A model generated the notes under the pieces. It worked only from the letters and a program-made list of their open reading frames with translations, ran no database searches and was not told the DNA's origin. A stretch of 64,000 nt of DNA from Lethocerus indicus (Eukaryota > Arthropoda > Insecta > Hemiptera > Belostomatidae): contig JACDQD010000104.1 of assembly GCA_019843655.1 (NCBI GenBank), forward strand, positions 2,976,001 through 3,040,000. Reading direction: 5' to 3'. This document shows positions 12,501-24,970 of this stretch, one piece after another. A program made the translations under genes and the position numbers. Every line of letters begins with the position of its first letter. The stretch's first letter is position 1.

Positions 12501-13786
12501 TCAGATCTAAGTGCTAATAGACTTATATATCTGTTTATTTTCAGGGAAATGTTTTCAACTTCCATATAAAACACAACACTTAGATATTATAATGAATAGA
12601 CTTCGGAATTGAAAGCTAGCATTTAGAAGTAATCAGTTAAGGTGGGAAATAAAAATCTTTCTACGAGCTGTAGAAACAAACAGCGTTAAAACAAAAAACA
12701 CTCTGAAAATAAGGTGCACAAAATTCATGGTTCGTGTTGTAGGCGTCGTGACACGGTAGAGAGAGAAAGAGAGTACACGTTCAGACGGTCAAGAGATATT
12801 TATAATACAGATTCGTACAGGTTAATACTCTACCCAAAAGGTCCTTAACCTCCCCGTTCACTAGTTTCTTTGCATTCCTCCGCAAACATTATGCTTTTAA
12901 AAGTAAACACTAAACGATTATTATTAGCGATAGCCTCGGTCCTTTGGTGTCCGAATGAGGAAACGCAAAGACAGCACGATTTGTATTCCCGCCAAGTGGA
13001 ATATACCCCCAGGGAAAGCAAAAATAAAATTATTTCGGCTAAATTTTAAAAATATTTTGCTGTAGAGCTCAATAAACTATTCTTTTCTATTTTATGCTGT
13101 CCTTCACATAGTTTCCTGTAATGCGCCTATAACACAATCAGTTACCCATTGCGCATTACCCATTATTTTTTAAATAGGGTCTATATTTGTGTAGTTCTAT
13201 AAACGTTAAGGATAATGTTATTTCAGGATCGATATAAATTTATCTCAGTAACTTGGTGGAAAAATTAATTCTGATATAATCTTAACTACAAATTTTATTA
13301 TATAAGTGTCTTATCTATGGTACATTCTATATTTTTAAAGCAACATTTGCATACGTCCATAATTATCTACCGAAATTCGCCGCACACGCCCAATAATCGT
13401 TATACGGTTCGGAATGGTCAAATATAAAACCGGACTTGTTATAACAACGGTCGGGTGAAACGAAAATCGACAATCAGGTAGGAGGTTTCACGGTTATGAT
13501 CTATCTCCTCAAACCGGTTCTCAGATTCGGCCCTCTGACATGAGTTTGCAATTAGCGTCATTGTAGCCCGAAGGATGGGGGAACCAGTTCAGTTTGGCCC
13601 CGAATACTCATGAAAATAAATCAAATAATTTTGCTATTTATACATAAATCATTCGATTTAATATAATATATAATCAAATATAGGAGACGGATCTTCAACA
13701 AATTTCGTATAGAAATATATACTGTAAAGGAAATGTAAATTTGTTTAACATGCCTGTTTTGTAGTCTGCGAAGGGTTAGAATACCT

Positions 13787-14223
13787 TAGATTTCGTGTTT
13801 CTGTCTCCTCTCGCTGGTTTGGTCTTTTGCTAGACCGGTTTCGGCTGCTTGCCATCTTCAGTAGCAGTTAGTCACTTTTGGCACTTTGTATGTTTTTTGG
13901 GCATCCTCAGTGCACTGTCACTGTCACTTGTGCTGCGGTGATTGTCTGTTTGTCGTATGTATATATACGTGTCTCGTTATTGTGTTTTGGGGCGCGTGGT
14001 TTGTCTTCTTTGTGTTGAGGTGGGGTGTGGGATTTTTTTTAATGGACTTAAGTTTGTGTCGGATTGTCGGTCAAAAAGGGGGGGGGGGGTGGTTGGGCGG
14101 GTGAGGTCCTTTAGTAGGATTAGCGGGACAAATATGGCGTCGCTTTGGGAATTTGCCCCGCAGCCGAAACCGGTCTAGCAAAAGACAACACCAGCGAGAG
14201 GAGACAGAAACACACGAAATCTA
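13787..14223. mobile_element. Foldback/MITE-like element, copy 1
   Basis: About 437 bp with long terminal inverted repeats. The left arm 13787-13848 (starts TAGATTTCGTG) is matched in reverse complement by 14160-14223 (ends GAAATCTA) with only small differences, both containing the GCTAGACCGGTTTCGG core. The interior has no transposase frame and carries a GTCACTGTCACT-type sequence and a G homopolymer near 14079. Two related copies and one degraded relic occur elsewhere in the window. It is likely non-autonomous; its superfamily cannot be assigned. Confidence 0.8.
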
Positions 14224-17200
14224 CGATAAATGTAGATTTCTTTTCAATGCATTGTGATCAAACATTAAAACGAAACTAAAGAAGTGTAAACAACTATATA
14301 TTAATAGTGTATCCCTCAAATTGAGACTGACGTCTGAAAAGGTACGCGTTACACGACAATGCGTTAATAATAAATTGGAAAACGTCTAATCTCATTTTTC
14401 AGTATTATTTCAGCATCGTATGACAATGCGAATTGGAGATGGTATCTTAATTTCGAGTGATCGTTTAATCGATCCCTATCAGTGGGAATACCGAAAAAAT
14501 CCCATTCTTTTTTAATTCGACTATCCAATAATTAGAGCAAATGGGACCGCACAATAAATAAAGGACACGCTCTAACGGCTTTCAAGTTGAATCCGATTAC
14601 CGTCTATAAGATTAACCGGAGGGATTCGGTCGTCCCATTTAAGGGGCACGAGCCAAACCGGGTTTGGCATCAGATGGCCTCAATGATATCGGGGGAGGGC
14701 ACTCTGGTGAATGCACTCCAATTAGACCCCCAACTCCGGGCCCGACAATCGGCCGATTACCGATCAATTTTCAATACGCTCCCCGCAAGATAACTGTACA
14801 CGTTTAACGACCCATTATATGCAGCGTGTGTCCACCGGCTGGTGACCGGAGCTGAATGAGTCGTGAGAGACACTCGCTCTCCCAAGTTGAACAGCGTAGA
14901 TCGAATATTTAATCCAATATTTAAATAAAGAAATATTGTAATAATTTAAACATCAAATTGTAATATTTAAACAATGGGCAGTAAAGCGAATACAATTTTT
15001 TATTTGGTCGTAACTAGAAATTGATTTGATAATGAAATATACCCCGCTCTTCGCCCGATTTATAACGCTAAACAAGTCGAGGACTGGACAAAGTTCAAAA
15101 CGAAACGAGTCGTCGGTCTGAATCTCAATTGCCGGCGGGCCGAGTTCGCTCTTTGCCGACCACTGGATTATCCCGAGTTATACGGTCGGCGGCACGGCCA
15201 AACGACCGGCCGACGATAGAATATACTGTAGGACATTACTAAGTGCCGGCAGCACGTGCGCTCCGGGTTTTCATTAAATATAAAACCCCGTTCACACAGC
15301 CCCGAGTTGGTCCGAGTTGCCAACGCGGGGCGGCGTCGACGGATTTAGAGAACTCTAGAACAGATGCGGGACCATCTCGGTAGATCGAGTCAGAGTATAA
15401 AGCACCGACATCAACTGTTATGGTTGTTTCAATTTTATGGGGCACGGCCAATTTGCCTTTAGGTCGCACACCACGATGGCGGTCTACTGGCGGAACACTA
15501 CCGGTGATGGGGAGTAACCGAAATCGAAGAATGTTTGCCACCTATCATCAAACACATCAAACTAACATCAAACGCGACATACTATTCTTAATCTACTCAA
15601 AATTTCGTTCCTAATACGATGTAAGATTAATTAGGGTAATTGTTCAGATATAATATGTATTTAAAAATGTGTTCCACCATACAAGCGAGAGCCATGTACA
15701 CAGCTAAATTGGTCCGTAAAATACGATGTAATAGATTAACAAACTAAACGTGGATTTCTGCGGGTTTAGTGTGAACACAACTTCTTCCTCCCTTAGCTCC
15801 TCTGCCGATCGAATAATTAAATTCGATAACATTCTATAACACCTGGATTAGAGGAGCGGCTTATCGGAAATTCAGTTTCCGACATTAAAACACCATAAGA
15901 AGCGCCGTCGAAAGTGTCTGGTCGGCCTCTGTACGTGACGTGGCTGACAAAAGAACTTTATCGCCCTGATAAGTGGCTTAATGTTGGTTTGAAATGCGAG
16001 TTCTGCACATTCGAAACGCTTCGAAAATGAATTCTACATTATATTTCAATTCCATCTAAGGATTTCGCACTATTAAGGTAGAGTTAGCCATAATTGTGTA
16101 GGAAGTTCAGATTTAAAGACAAAAATTTTTGCCTTGCATAATGGATTTAATTTTAATTTTGTCCTAGTGTCAGTTATAGGAGAAAACTAAACATTATTTC
16201 ATTGAACTAGTGCCCAATAGATATCCAATTAAAAAATGTCAAAATACCCTAAGTTTCCCCAAGTACTCCTAAGTAGAATCCTGCATCTACCCGAAAGAAG
16301 AAAGAAATTAACCGCTTTGTAGCAGAAATTTCTTTGTTCAAAATTAATACTGCAGTGTTCCACAAAAAGGACGTTATGAAAGACATTAATGCATACGGAC
16401 GGACAACTGATTGATAACAAACTCACATGAGTCGAGTTTTGGCCCATTTGACAATCAGAGGGCCGGAATGAAATCAAACTTCTTCAACATCAAATATTTC
16501 CTTTACGCACAGGTGTTATAAAGGTGTTGTTATCCCTTTGAAGCCCTCAGAGCCCTGATTTAGTCAATCCTTCAAAGTTTTCGATACACCACAGTCACCG
16601 CAACTGCCACTGCTTTCAGACTGATACCCACCCGACATTCAATCAATCCCCACGTCATAACGCCGGTGACGTCGAAGAAACGTCACGATGTTTGTATATG
16701 TTATTTATTTATATGTCGGGGCCATCAACAAGGCTACATTCAAGAACAATTTACCTATAAACATTTCCGACCGGAATTACAAAAATTCAATTTCCTTTAT
16801 GGACAAAATAAGTTTAATACTATATAATTTTAAAAATTATTTTACTATAATTATTAACAGAGATTAAAGAATAACAGATTAAAGAAGAGCCATCCATTCA
16901 GTTCTGTACTAGAACTAATTGTGAAACTAACTTCTGTAATTATATTTTATCTAAAACTGTCCCAATTGGGATACGAAATTAGTACAAATTGTAAAGCATT
17001 ATTTAGAAATATTATCAGGATTTAAATCCACACTAACATTTTCTCCTTGTATCTGATAGGAATAAGTGCATGTAGGAGTAAATATTAATGAAATTATTAA
17101 ACACGCAAATAAATAATATACCATCCATATTCAGGAATAATAAAAGATAAAAGAAGGCGTACGGAGATACTAAACCTGTCACACTTATTTAAGAACTCGC

Positions 17201-18593
17201 GCCCCCAAATGTTCGAACGTGTATTTTTTATTCGGTATCAAATGTAAAATAATACTCTAACAAAATGTATTTATTAATCCAGTTTAACTGATCACGTTTT
17301 TAATATTAAAAAGGGGAAAGTTATACGATGATGGCTAGAATTAAATTAATCAATTTAAATATTACATCATGTTTAAATCTTTCGCTTCATTTTGGAAAAC
17401 TTCCCAAATGATATTATAGAGTAAAGGAACCTAAATATCATGTATGTTGGAGTACATAATAATGTAAATAAGGAGCAGAATCACAGGAGTAGTGACATTC
17501 ATTAAATATCTGAAAATAAACGCGAAATGAACCGGCTGAAGTCAAACTGTAAGACAGAGCCCAAACGTAAGTTTCTAAGCACGATGCTACAACGTAATCT
17601 AACGATTATCTCACTACTTATCCTTCTCCATATTAATGTCGATTTGTAATGATTTTACGTCATAGCGATTTCACCGACAGATTGCTTCATCAGCCCTCAT
17701 ATATCTCGATTTAACAGTACATAATTACTAGCACAATAATTATTAAGTTAGAAAGTAATACATTCCCCAAATCGCGCCGAACATCGAGGAGTTTTTTCAA
17801 GTGAAAAGGAAAGCATATTGACCCTAGTGAAGAAAAATGCAACCGGTTGCAATCGTCGTTAGCCGGCCGCTAATTTAGCCCGGGTTTCCCCCAAGGTTTT
17901 GAATCTGTGCCCAACCGAGGGGGCGATTCAGGTGGGGGCGGCAACGACGACGACGGGGAATCGGCGGCACAAAATGTTTTGGACGGGAACCAGAAAAACG
18001 GTCCGCATCATGGCTACTGCCTCCTCTTCAAACAGTTAACTACCGACGGTTTACAGCTCGAATTTGATCGTTTTAACGGCGTATAAATACCGCTGGGCCT
18101 CCGATAAATCCTGCCGGCCCTCAGGGGGCCGTGTCATTCTTGGCTTCAATCTGTCCCGTGTTACTTTGAGACGTCCCCGCATCGTCGTTTGTACGACAAC
18201 CCGTCGCCGTCAGCATAACACCATTCGTGTGGTATGCTATTTCGCATCCCATATAATGTTTTTTTCTTCCTTTAGTTATATCAAATCGTACACTGTCAGG
18301 AATAACTAATTTTATCAGTTTATCGAGTGTTCCAATCTGCGATATTGTACCTGATATACTCCCAGTTTTGCCGGCAATGTAAACGAAATGTTGATGAAAA
18401 GAAATTAAGATTTTAAAACTGTAAGTATAGCGTTAAATCGATTAGTTTTTTCTAATACATAATTGAAAGCCACTGAATAATCCTAGGAGTATTGTTAGAA
18501 TTATAATTAAAGAGTTGGTTATAACACATTTTCTGTTGCCACTGATTTCGTAATATACTAGATGTGGTTCGCCTTTGTGATTGTATTGCCAGT
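14224..18593. other. Gene-poor region with GC-rich patches
   Basis: No convincing exon. GC-richer islands at about 14560-14800, 15060-15500 and 17860-18240 stand out from the AT-rich background and could be regulatory. A cluster of three CRE-like sites lies at 16652-16686 and another TATAAATA at 18082. An open frame without a start codon at roughly 17870-18087 ends in TAA. Confidence 0.5.
16652..16686. promoter_or_regulatory. Cluster of three CRE-like ACGTCA/TGACGT words
   Basis: ACGTCA at 16652, TGACGTC at 16667 and ACGTCAC at 16680 fall within 35 bases. CREB/ATF factors bind TGACGT(CA). Function is inferred from motif density only. Confidence 0.3.
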
Positions 18594-18700
18594 TGTACAG
18601 TGACAGTGCAAGCCAATGCCTTTCCTCAATAACCGGGCGGTGCCCGACTGCGGCGAGGACGAAACCGGTCTAACACAGAACCGGCGAGTGGTGAGAGACT
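18594..18700. mobile_element. Degraded relic of the foldback element family
   Basis: Contains CAGTGACAGTGCAAG, then GAAACCGGTCTAAC and CCGGCGAGTGGTGAGAGA. These occur in the same order as, and are similar to, reverse-complement segments of the elements at 13787 and 41141. No terminal repeats remain. Confidence 0.4.
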
Positions 18701-21700
18701 TTCATAAGAGTGATAATATTCTAAACCCCAGCAGAACAGGAGACGAGTGACTTAACGTTGGACCTTTTCCGCACATTATAATTGAGTTACTTAACTCGGT
18801 ATGAGTATTTTTTTCGGTTAGTTTAAAATAGCTGAATTCGGTTCTGCAGGGCTGTATCAAGTGAAACCACGCCGCATCGGTGAAGGACAATCCCCCATTG
18901 TCCAATGGGTTCGATGATGGGTTCGAGTGACAAAAATACAGCATTGTTCGGGTTCCCAACGACTGCCAGGTCTGATGGGGCCAGTCTTATTTTAGTACAG
19001 ACGTGTCCACGTTCCACACAGCTCCAGCACGGCCAGCCACTTAGCCTTCCTACGGCGATGAACACAATTAGAACGATCAAGCTTTAGGCTCCGTTGCGGG
19101 CCATTATGAACCATCGTCCTCCGAGGATCAGTGCTCGTATGCCATCTCATCGTAATCGTAGTTTCTGCTCAATCAGTTAAAGCGATTTTCAAATATTTTC
19201 CTTTCGCGAAATGTTGCTCGCAAACACCGGACTGGCATTATTGGGAGTTTGTATTGAACTTCTTGTTTCATTCATCTAGAATTATCTTCCTTAAACTAGT
19301 CATCCATCGACTTTGCGTACAGTGCGTAATTGGTAACATAAAGAAAGGGCTTGCAGAGGAGTGGCTAGCTAATTCGAATCAATAAATTTGAGGAAATATA
19401 TTTATCCTGCTTGGCGATATTCTAGGTACTTTAATTCAGCGTGTAAGTTGTCTGTCGCCGATTCGAACTGCTCGACCTTGCCAGTTTCTTGACAAATTTG
19501 ACAGCAGAATAGAATGGTTTTATAGCTGCAGTCATCATTGCTGCACAGTTTCAGTTATCATTGGTTATTGACTCGTGTCAAGCCCTGATAAGTGGAAAAT
19601 TGCATTGGTATTGGTACTATCGGTAGATGAAGGTTGATTTGTTAGATTACCATTCATCAGTTAGCTTCTATAAAAGTGAGTAGTTTGTTTATCGAGTTAT
19701 GGTTGTAGCTGAGGATTTGTTGTAGGACCTGTTCGAATAATTTCCTTTCTTCGTTATTCATTTGACAAACTGATAAGGATAGATTTCATAGTTCCAGCAT
19801 ACATTATATATCGCCAAAGACCAAATATTCCGGCTATTAATGTATCGTACTCTTAACGAATTAGCATCGAAAATTTAATAGAATAAAGTTATATGGTTAA
19901 GTCAAGCAAATAAGTACAATTCAACTGGCTTGAACGAGATTTTCGCGACGCTGATTCCGCATCAATTAAGCGACAAGAACGAAAATCAGATATTAGTGTA
20001 TCTAAACGGGCCTACTGAATATAGTAAGTCTAAAATATGGTCGATTCCGCGTAGAGCTTCATTTAATTGAGCTCCGTTTTGATTAGAATATATTCTACAA
20101 GAACTATATTTACGCTCTTGGTTTTCTGTTAGCCGATACAAATGGTTCACACTTTTCTCGCATTGCATTAAAAGCCGGCTGTCCCCTTGATAAATCTACC
20201 GGAGGCGGGGACTTCTGGGCGGAGTTCCATTTTCGTCGGACACGGGGCGAGAGGCCGACAACCGTTCTAACTATAGACCGGTATTCGAGTCGGAGTTCGG
20301 GTGGCCTGGAGAAGCTTGATGAATTGGCGGCGCAAGGTTGAGATTGGCGAGTCGGAAAAGAGTTGGAGGCGGGCTAAAAATAGGGGGGGGGCGCGCGCTG
20401 AGGGAATTGTTTGCCGGTCGGGGCTGACTTGAAGGGGCAGGCCACACGGCCCCCGAGAACACCACCGTTTACACTATCCCGTGTAAGCACAGAGAGACGG
20501 AACCCAGTGCTGCGTTTAAAAAAGGCGAAACAACTGCCGGAAATTGAAAACTAGAACGAAATAAAACTGGATCTTACGAGGCGTAAACAGATTAGGCCCG
20601 CAGGATTAGGATACGACAGGTTTTCAGACCGAGAAGGGAGAAGGGTTGGTATGTCATCTAATGATCTTTTGTCACCGCTCGCTGATCTGGTCCTTCGCTA
20701 AACCCCTTTGGCTTCACGCCATCGTAAATTAGTGACACCTACGCCCCGTCGTTTCCAATTAAGCATCCTTCCCGCCAATGCACTGTCAAGATGGTGAGGA
20801 GCCGAATAGTTTTAAAAATGATATGACTATAGTACGCGAACTATACGAACACAGACATTTAGCTGTTGGGGACAATATCTTTACTTCCAAGTAACGCATT
20901 CTTTACTTACAAATGTTCAGACCTAGCAATAAATGCCTGAGGACATTCGAAGACAGAAACCTATTAGGATTAGTTCGTAAGAGCAGAATAAACCCCAACC
21001 TTTCTGACTGAGAAAAGAAACTATTTCCTTCCGATACGATTGGAAAATAATAAACTTGTAGATCTTGCCACAATATAACTGTAATAGGCATTTGATTAAT
21101 CCATCGGTTATAACTCTTTCTGAGTACTTCTTCTCTTTGTCAATTCAGTTCGCAGTAATTTTCAACAAAATCAGATATACGAGTAAGATCTAGAATGTTA
21201 GACGTAATAAGAGTATGTGAACATTTAATATTTAATTTAATGTGAAAATCATATTTTTAGTTTATTTATGTTTAATTTAATAAGTTAATATGACTTACCG
21301 ATTTCATTTCAGAGGTTGACGTCCTAAAGGTTCCTGAAACGGATAAAATAATTTATTAGCGACGTTCATATATGTTACTTCAACTTGGGAAAACGGGATA
21401 AAGAATAAGGTCTTCTTGGGACTATATCGTGCATTCTATTCTAAATTTTCGTGCACAGTGTAAGGAATACATAATTATTTACAATTTGGATGTACATTTA
21501 TGTAAGAGAGGATGTTTCAAACAGATCCACTAATTATGTTTTTTAATATTTGTCAATAAATTATACATGTATGAAAAGGCGTTTGAATTTGGATGTGTTC
21601 ATATCTCAAATCCTCAAATTTTAAAATATGCTGTATTCATTCATGTTCGTGGAATAAAATGCAAACTCAATTCAAATGAGGCCAACTTAGTTCACAATTA

Positions 21701-22507
21701 ATCAAAGTTTCGACACTTACGACAGATATAAATTCTTAATCTATACCTGAATATTCTGTGAGCATATAAGTGGTCCACTTGATATGCGGCAAAATCAATG
21801 ACATCAATGTTAAAATGTATGAAATAAACTTAAAGAAATTAAAATTCAGAAAATAAAAATCAGTATTTGTTTAAGTAATTGGACTTATATAATAAGCTTT
21901 AATTTTATATTACCGACATCAACCGATTGCTCTTGGCAATGGTTCGCGACCTTTCCGAATCTCTTCTAGCTATAATGTTGTAAATTTTGAACGTTTTATC
22001 CAAAAGAACCGAGAAAAAATTAAAAATATCTACCCCATCCGCACGGGCGTGGGCGAACGGACCGTGGGCGGCGCATCATTCTCAATGTTAGAAGGATAAA
22101 TACACATGGCCATTTCATATAAAACTCTTATTAAGCTCTCTCCCGTATTAATTAATGCAAGTAGATCGAACATGAAGATAAATAAATAAAAACATAATTC
22201 TGTAATTCAATAAACACGAACAAACCACACACGATAAAGAATTTAAGACCGAGAAATGAACTTTAAATGACATGTGGACTGGTCGAGGTCAACAAAAATG
22301 GAGAACTCACCATACATTTTCAGAGATCTGTTCAGTACCAAAACGATAAGAACTCAAACCAACCAAATTTAGCTAGGAAGGCAACATACTATCATTTTGC
22401 CTTAAGCCGTGATAATTGTTTCCGAATTTTCTTGTTATATAATTAGTTGAATGGTACAAGAATTTCATAATGAAACTAAAAATAAAGTTTCTTATTAATA
22501 GAGAACC

Positions 22508-22555
<48 letters not shown>

Positions 22556-24970
22556 ATATATTTGACCTAGAATATGCTTTTTAAATATACATTTATTTAT
22601 ACACTGAAAAAATGTTGACAACTTTATGGCAAACAAAGACGCATCTGTTTAGATAAATAAATTTGTTGTCAACTGCCAATTTGGATTGCGTCTTATTCCT
22701 GTTGCACAGAAATACGAACATAACTTAGAATGGTTATTAGCTCTGGTATTAATCTACAGTTATTTACGAATCAGAAATGTCTGCACTCTTAAATATCTTG
22801 AATATTCGGCTCCAAATCAACTTTATTAGAAGATAATCACATAAACGGTTTGAAGCAATCATCAGTGACAAAACGTTTGTTTTTTAAATTTCCAGTATTT
22901 AACGCTTATTAATATTCCAAGGTTTTCAAGCACATTTAAAACTTGAACAATCTAACTGAAATATGAGCACTGTGAGAATTATTCCAGATATAGAAAGCGT
23001 TGCACTGCTAAAATAGCCCTAAGGAAAACTTGTAGGAAATGAAAAATAGGTTCACGATATTCTGCCGCATAATCATATACGAAATTCGAATTGGAAAATT
23101 CGGCCTTTAAGGGCTGATTAATGGTGTTCTACATTTCCAAGAGGCCATAAACAAATAATGAAACATCGTCCTCCGATCGTTGCTCCGATTTAAGATGTGG
23201 CCGTGATTCGACTGACCCTGGCGTCTGGCCTGCCCGCTATATTGACCCCGAGGATTGGAGTTTTGAACCAGTCTATGTCTCCGTTTAACGACCAATAGTG
23301 AGTTTTGAAATTTAGATAAACATTAACCAGATCAAGCCCGGCCATTAAACTGAAAGTCTGACTGTTGAACTTCTGCTTGTTGTGAAACGCGCTTCTGTGA
23401 GCCTTCAAATGTGCTGTAAAGTATTTCCTCGATACAAGTCGACCAAATTGTGTTATGGAGCATTTCCTCGATACAAATGCAACAGTTCGAAACGGGACAT
23501 AAATAAACGTGCGCACGCGTACACGCTGTAGCGCGCGCATATAAACAAAAGGTACGAATATGTCTTTCCGAAGATTTCCCTAGAATCCTTAGCATAGGAA
23601 TCATATCGATACATCCAACCATCAAGATATTAGAGATTAAAGGGTGATTCTGAAATTTCTTGAAGTGGCCGAAGACCAAATTTCTGCTCTCATAAGAATT
23701 TCAAATGAAAATTACTCTATGAATTTATTATGAAATAAATAGACGTCAGAATTTATTAGTATTCAATTTCAGGTTCTAGTTATAGTGAAAACAATTCGGG
23801 GTCAACTGAGGGCCCGATGAGGTGGGGGTTAAGAGTTGAAGAATTTCAATATCGAAATTGCGAGCTATCCATAATCAATGAAAGTAGAGCAGTTTTTAAT
23901 GCTTGCACCTCGTGTGCATGTCCAGAATTTCGCCATCGTACATAAACAAAACATTTTCCACATAGATTCCGCAAAGAATATCACTCTTGCCCCAGCTCGC
24001 TGTGTCCATTATTCCTAGAACGTAGATTTCATAGGTAAAATGTTCTAGTAATTTTGATAGGGAGGCTGAAGTGTAAAATACGCCCCTTCACTTTTTTTAA
24101 AACACTCATAAACGGAACTGTTGGTCCTTAATATATCTAAAACTGTCTGCCAACACACGGCAAATACCATACCGACAAATAACCGAAATTCGGAAGGCGT
24201 ACGGGGACTGTTTTGTGTAATAAAGTCAGTACGTTTTCGGGAAATTGAACCACACAAGTACTTACATAATTATTGTAGGTCGACATGGGGTAGTGGTCAT
24301 GTTTAGAAAGAACTAACAGTGGGCTCAGACATAACCGACGTGCTACTGAACGACTGCTTCGCGAGTTTGGCCCTAGGCCACTTCTCTATCTGTCTTTCTC
24401 TCTCACTCTCTCTGTTCCTCCCTCTCTCATACTCACACTAGCTCGCATCGGTGTCCGTGAGTGTGGCTGTGTGTATGTATATATATATAGCATTAGTCTC
24501 AACTAGCACCGGGTATAACTAAACCGCCGCGATAAAAGGATCTTTAACTGACCGCATCCAGAAGTCAACGTCATTTTCACTTAGGGTGAATCAGTTAGAT
24601 TTTCACTTTATGGTGATTCGGTTAAACAGTAAAGGGCCTCAACTTCTGGAATAATATTTAACCGCTTGCTCACTACAAACCAAGGGAGGTCATTATTAAA
24701 AGAATCGTCATCATCAAGAATACCATCCTGGGATGGCACTGACATGACAGTGCAGTGAGGATGCCCAAAAAACTGTACAGCTTTTACAGCTGGCATTGAT
24801 AATTAGCATACATTTTTCCATGACAATTGTTGAATTTTTCGTCCCAGTCGTCATGGTAACACATTCAGGAGTCTAATGTACGGGTACCTAAATCATTCGT
24901 AAATTAATTAGCTAACCAAACAGACTAAATAAAAATAGTCAAATTAACTAAATTTTGAATAAAAGATACA
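18701..24970. other. Gene-poor region upstream of the 170-residue protein gene
   Basis: No coding exon recognised. It contains a (TA)n microsatellite at 22512-22552, a 15-bp direct repeat at 23423-23437 and 23462-23476, and a CT-rich then GTAT-rich stretch at 24380-24490 that may belong to the promoter region of the gene starting at 24971. Minus-strand frames around 18700-19080 are open and relatively GC-rich but lack an ATG or good splice sites. Confidence 0.5.
22512..22552. repeat. (TA)n microsatellite
   Basis: About 41 bp of uninterrupted alternating A and T. Confidence 0.95.

Larger units (their letters stand above)
6108..13786. other. Gene-poor region, no coding exon recognised
   Basis: Probably 5' intron or upstream region of the minus-strand Trp-Trp motif gene, whose exon at 6107 starts with an acceptor. 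It holds a purine-rich G/A tract at about 6930-7020, a TATAAATA box at 7770, a perfect 22-bp palindrome at 8869-8890, a GC-rich hairpin at 9519-9544 and a CG-rich palindrome at 11496-11509. Short open frames show no recognisable protein similarity. Confidence 0.6.

Noticed and set aside
18823..19080. Minus-strand frame starting LIVLIVFIAVG, like a signal peptide
   Set aside because: No ATG after the upstream stop and no good acceptor; left as unexplained open sequence.
23190..23679. Overlapping minus-strand frames of about 115 codons
   Set aside because: Two frames open at once, no splice sites or recognisable protein; treated as chance.
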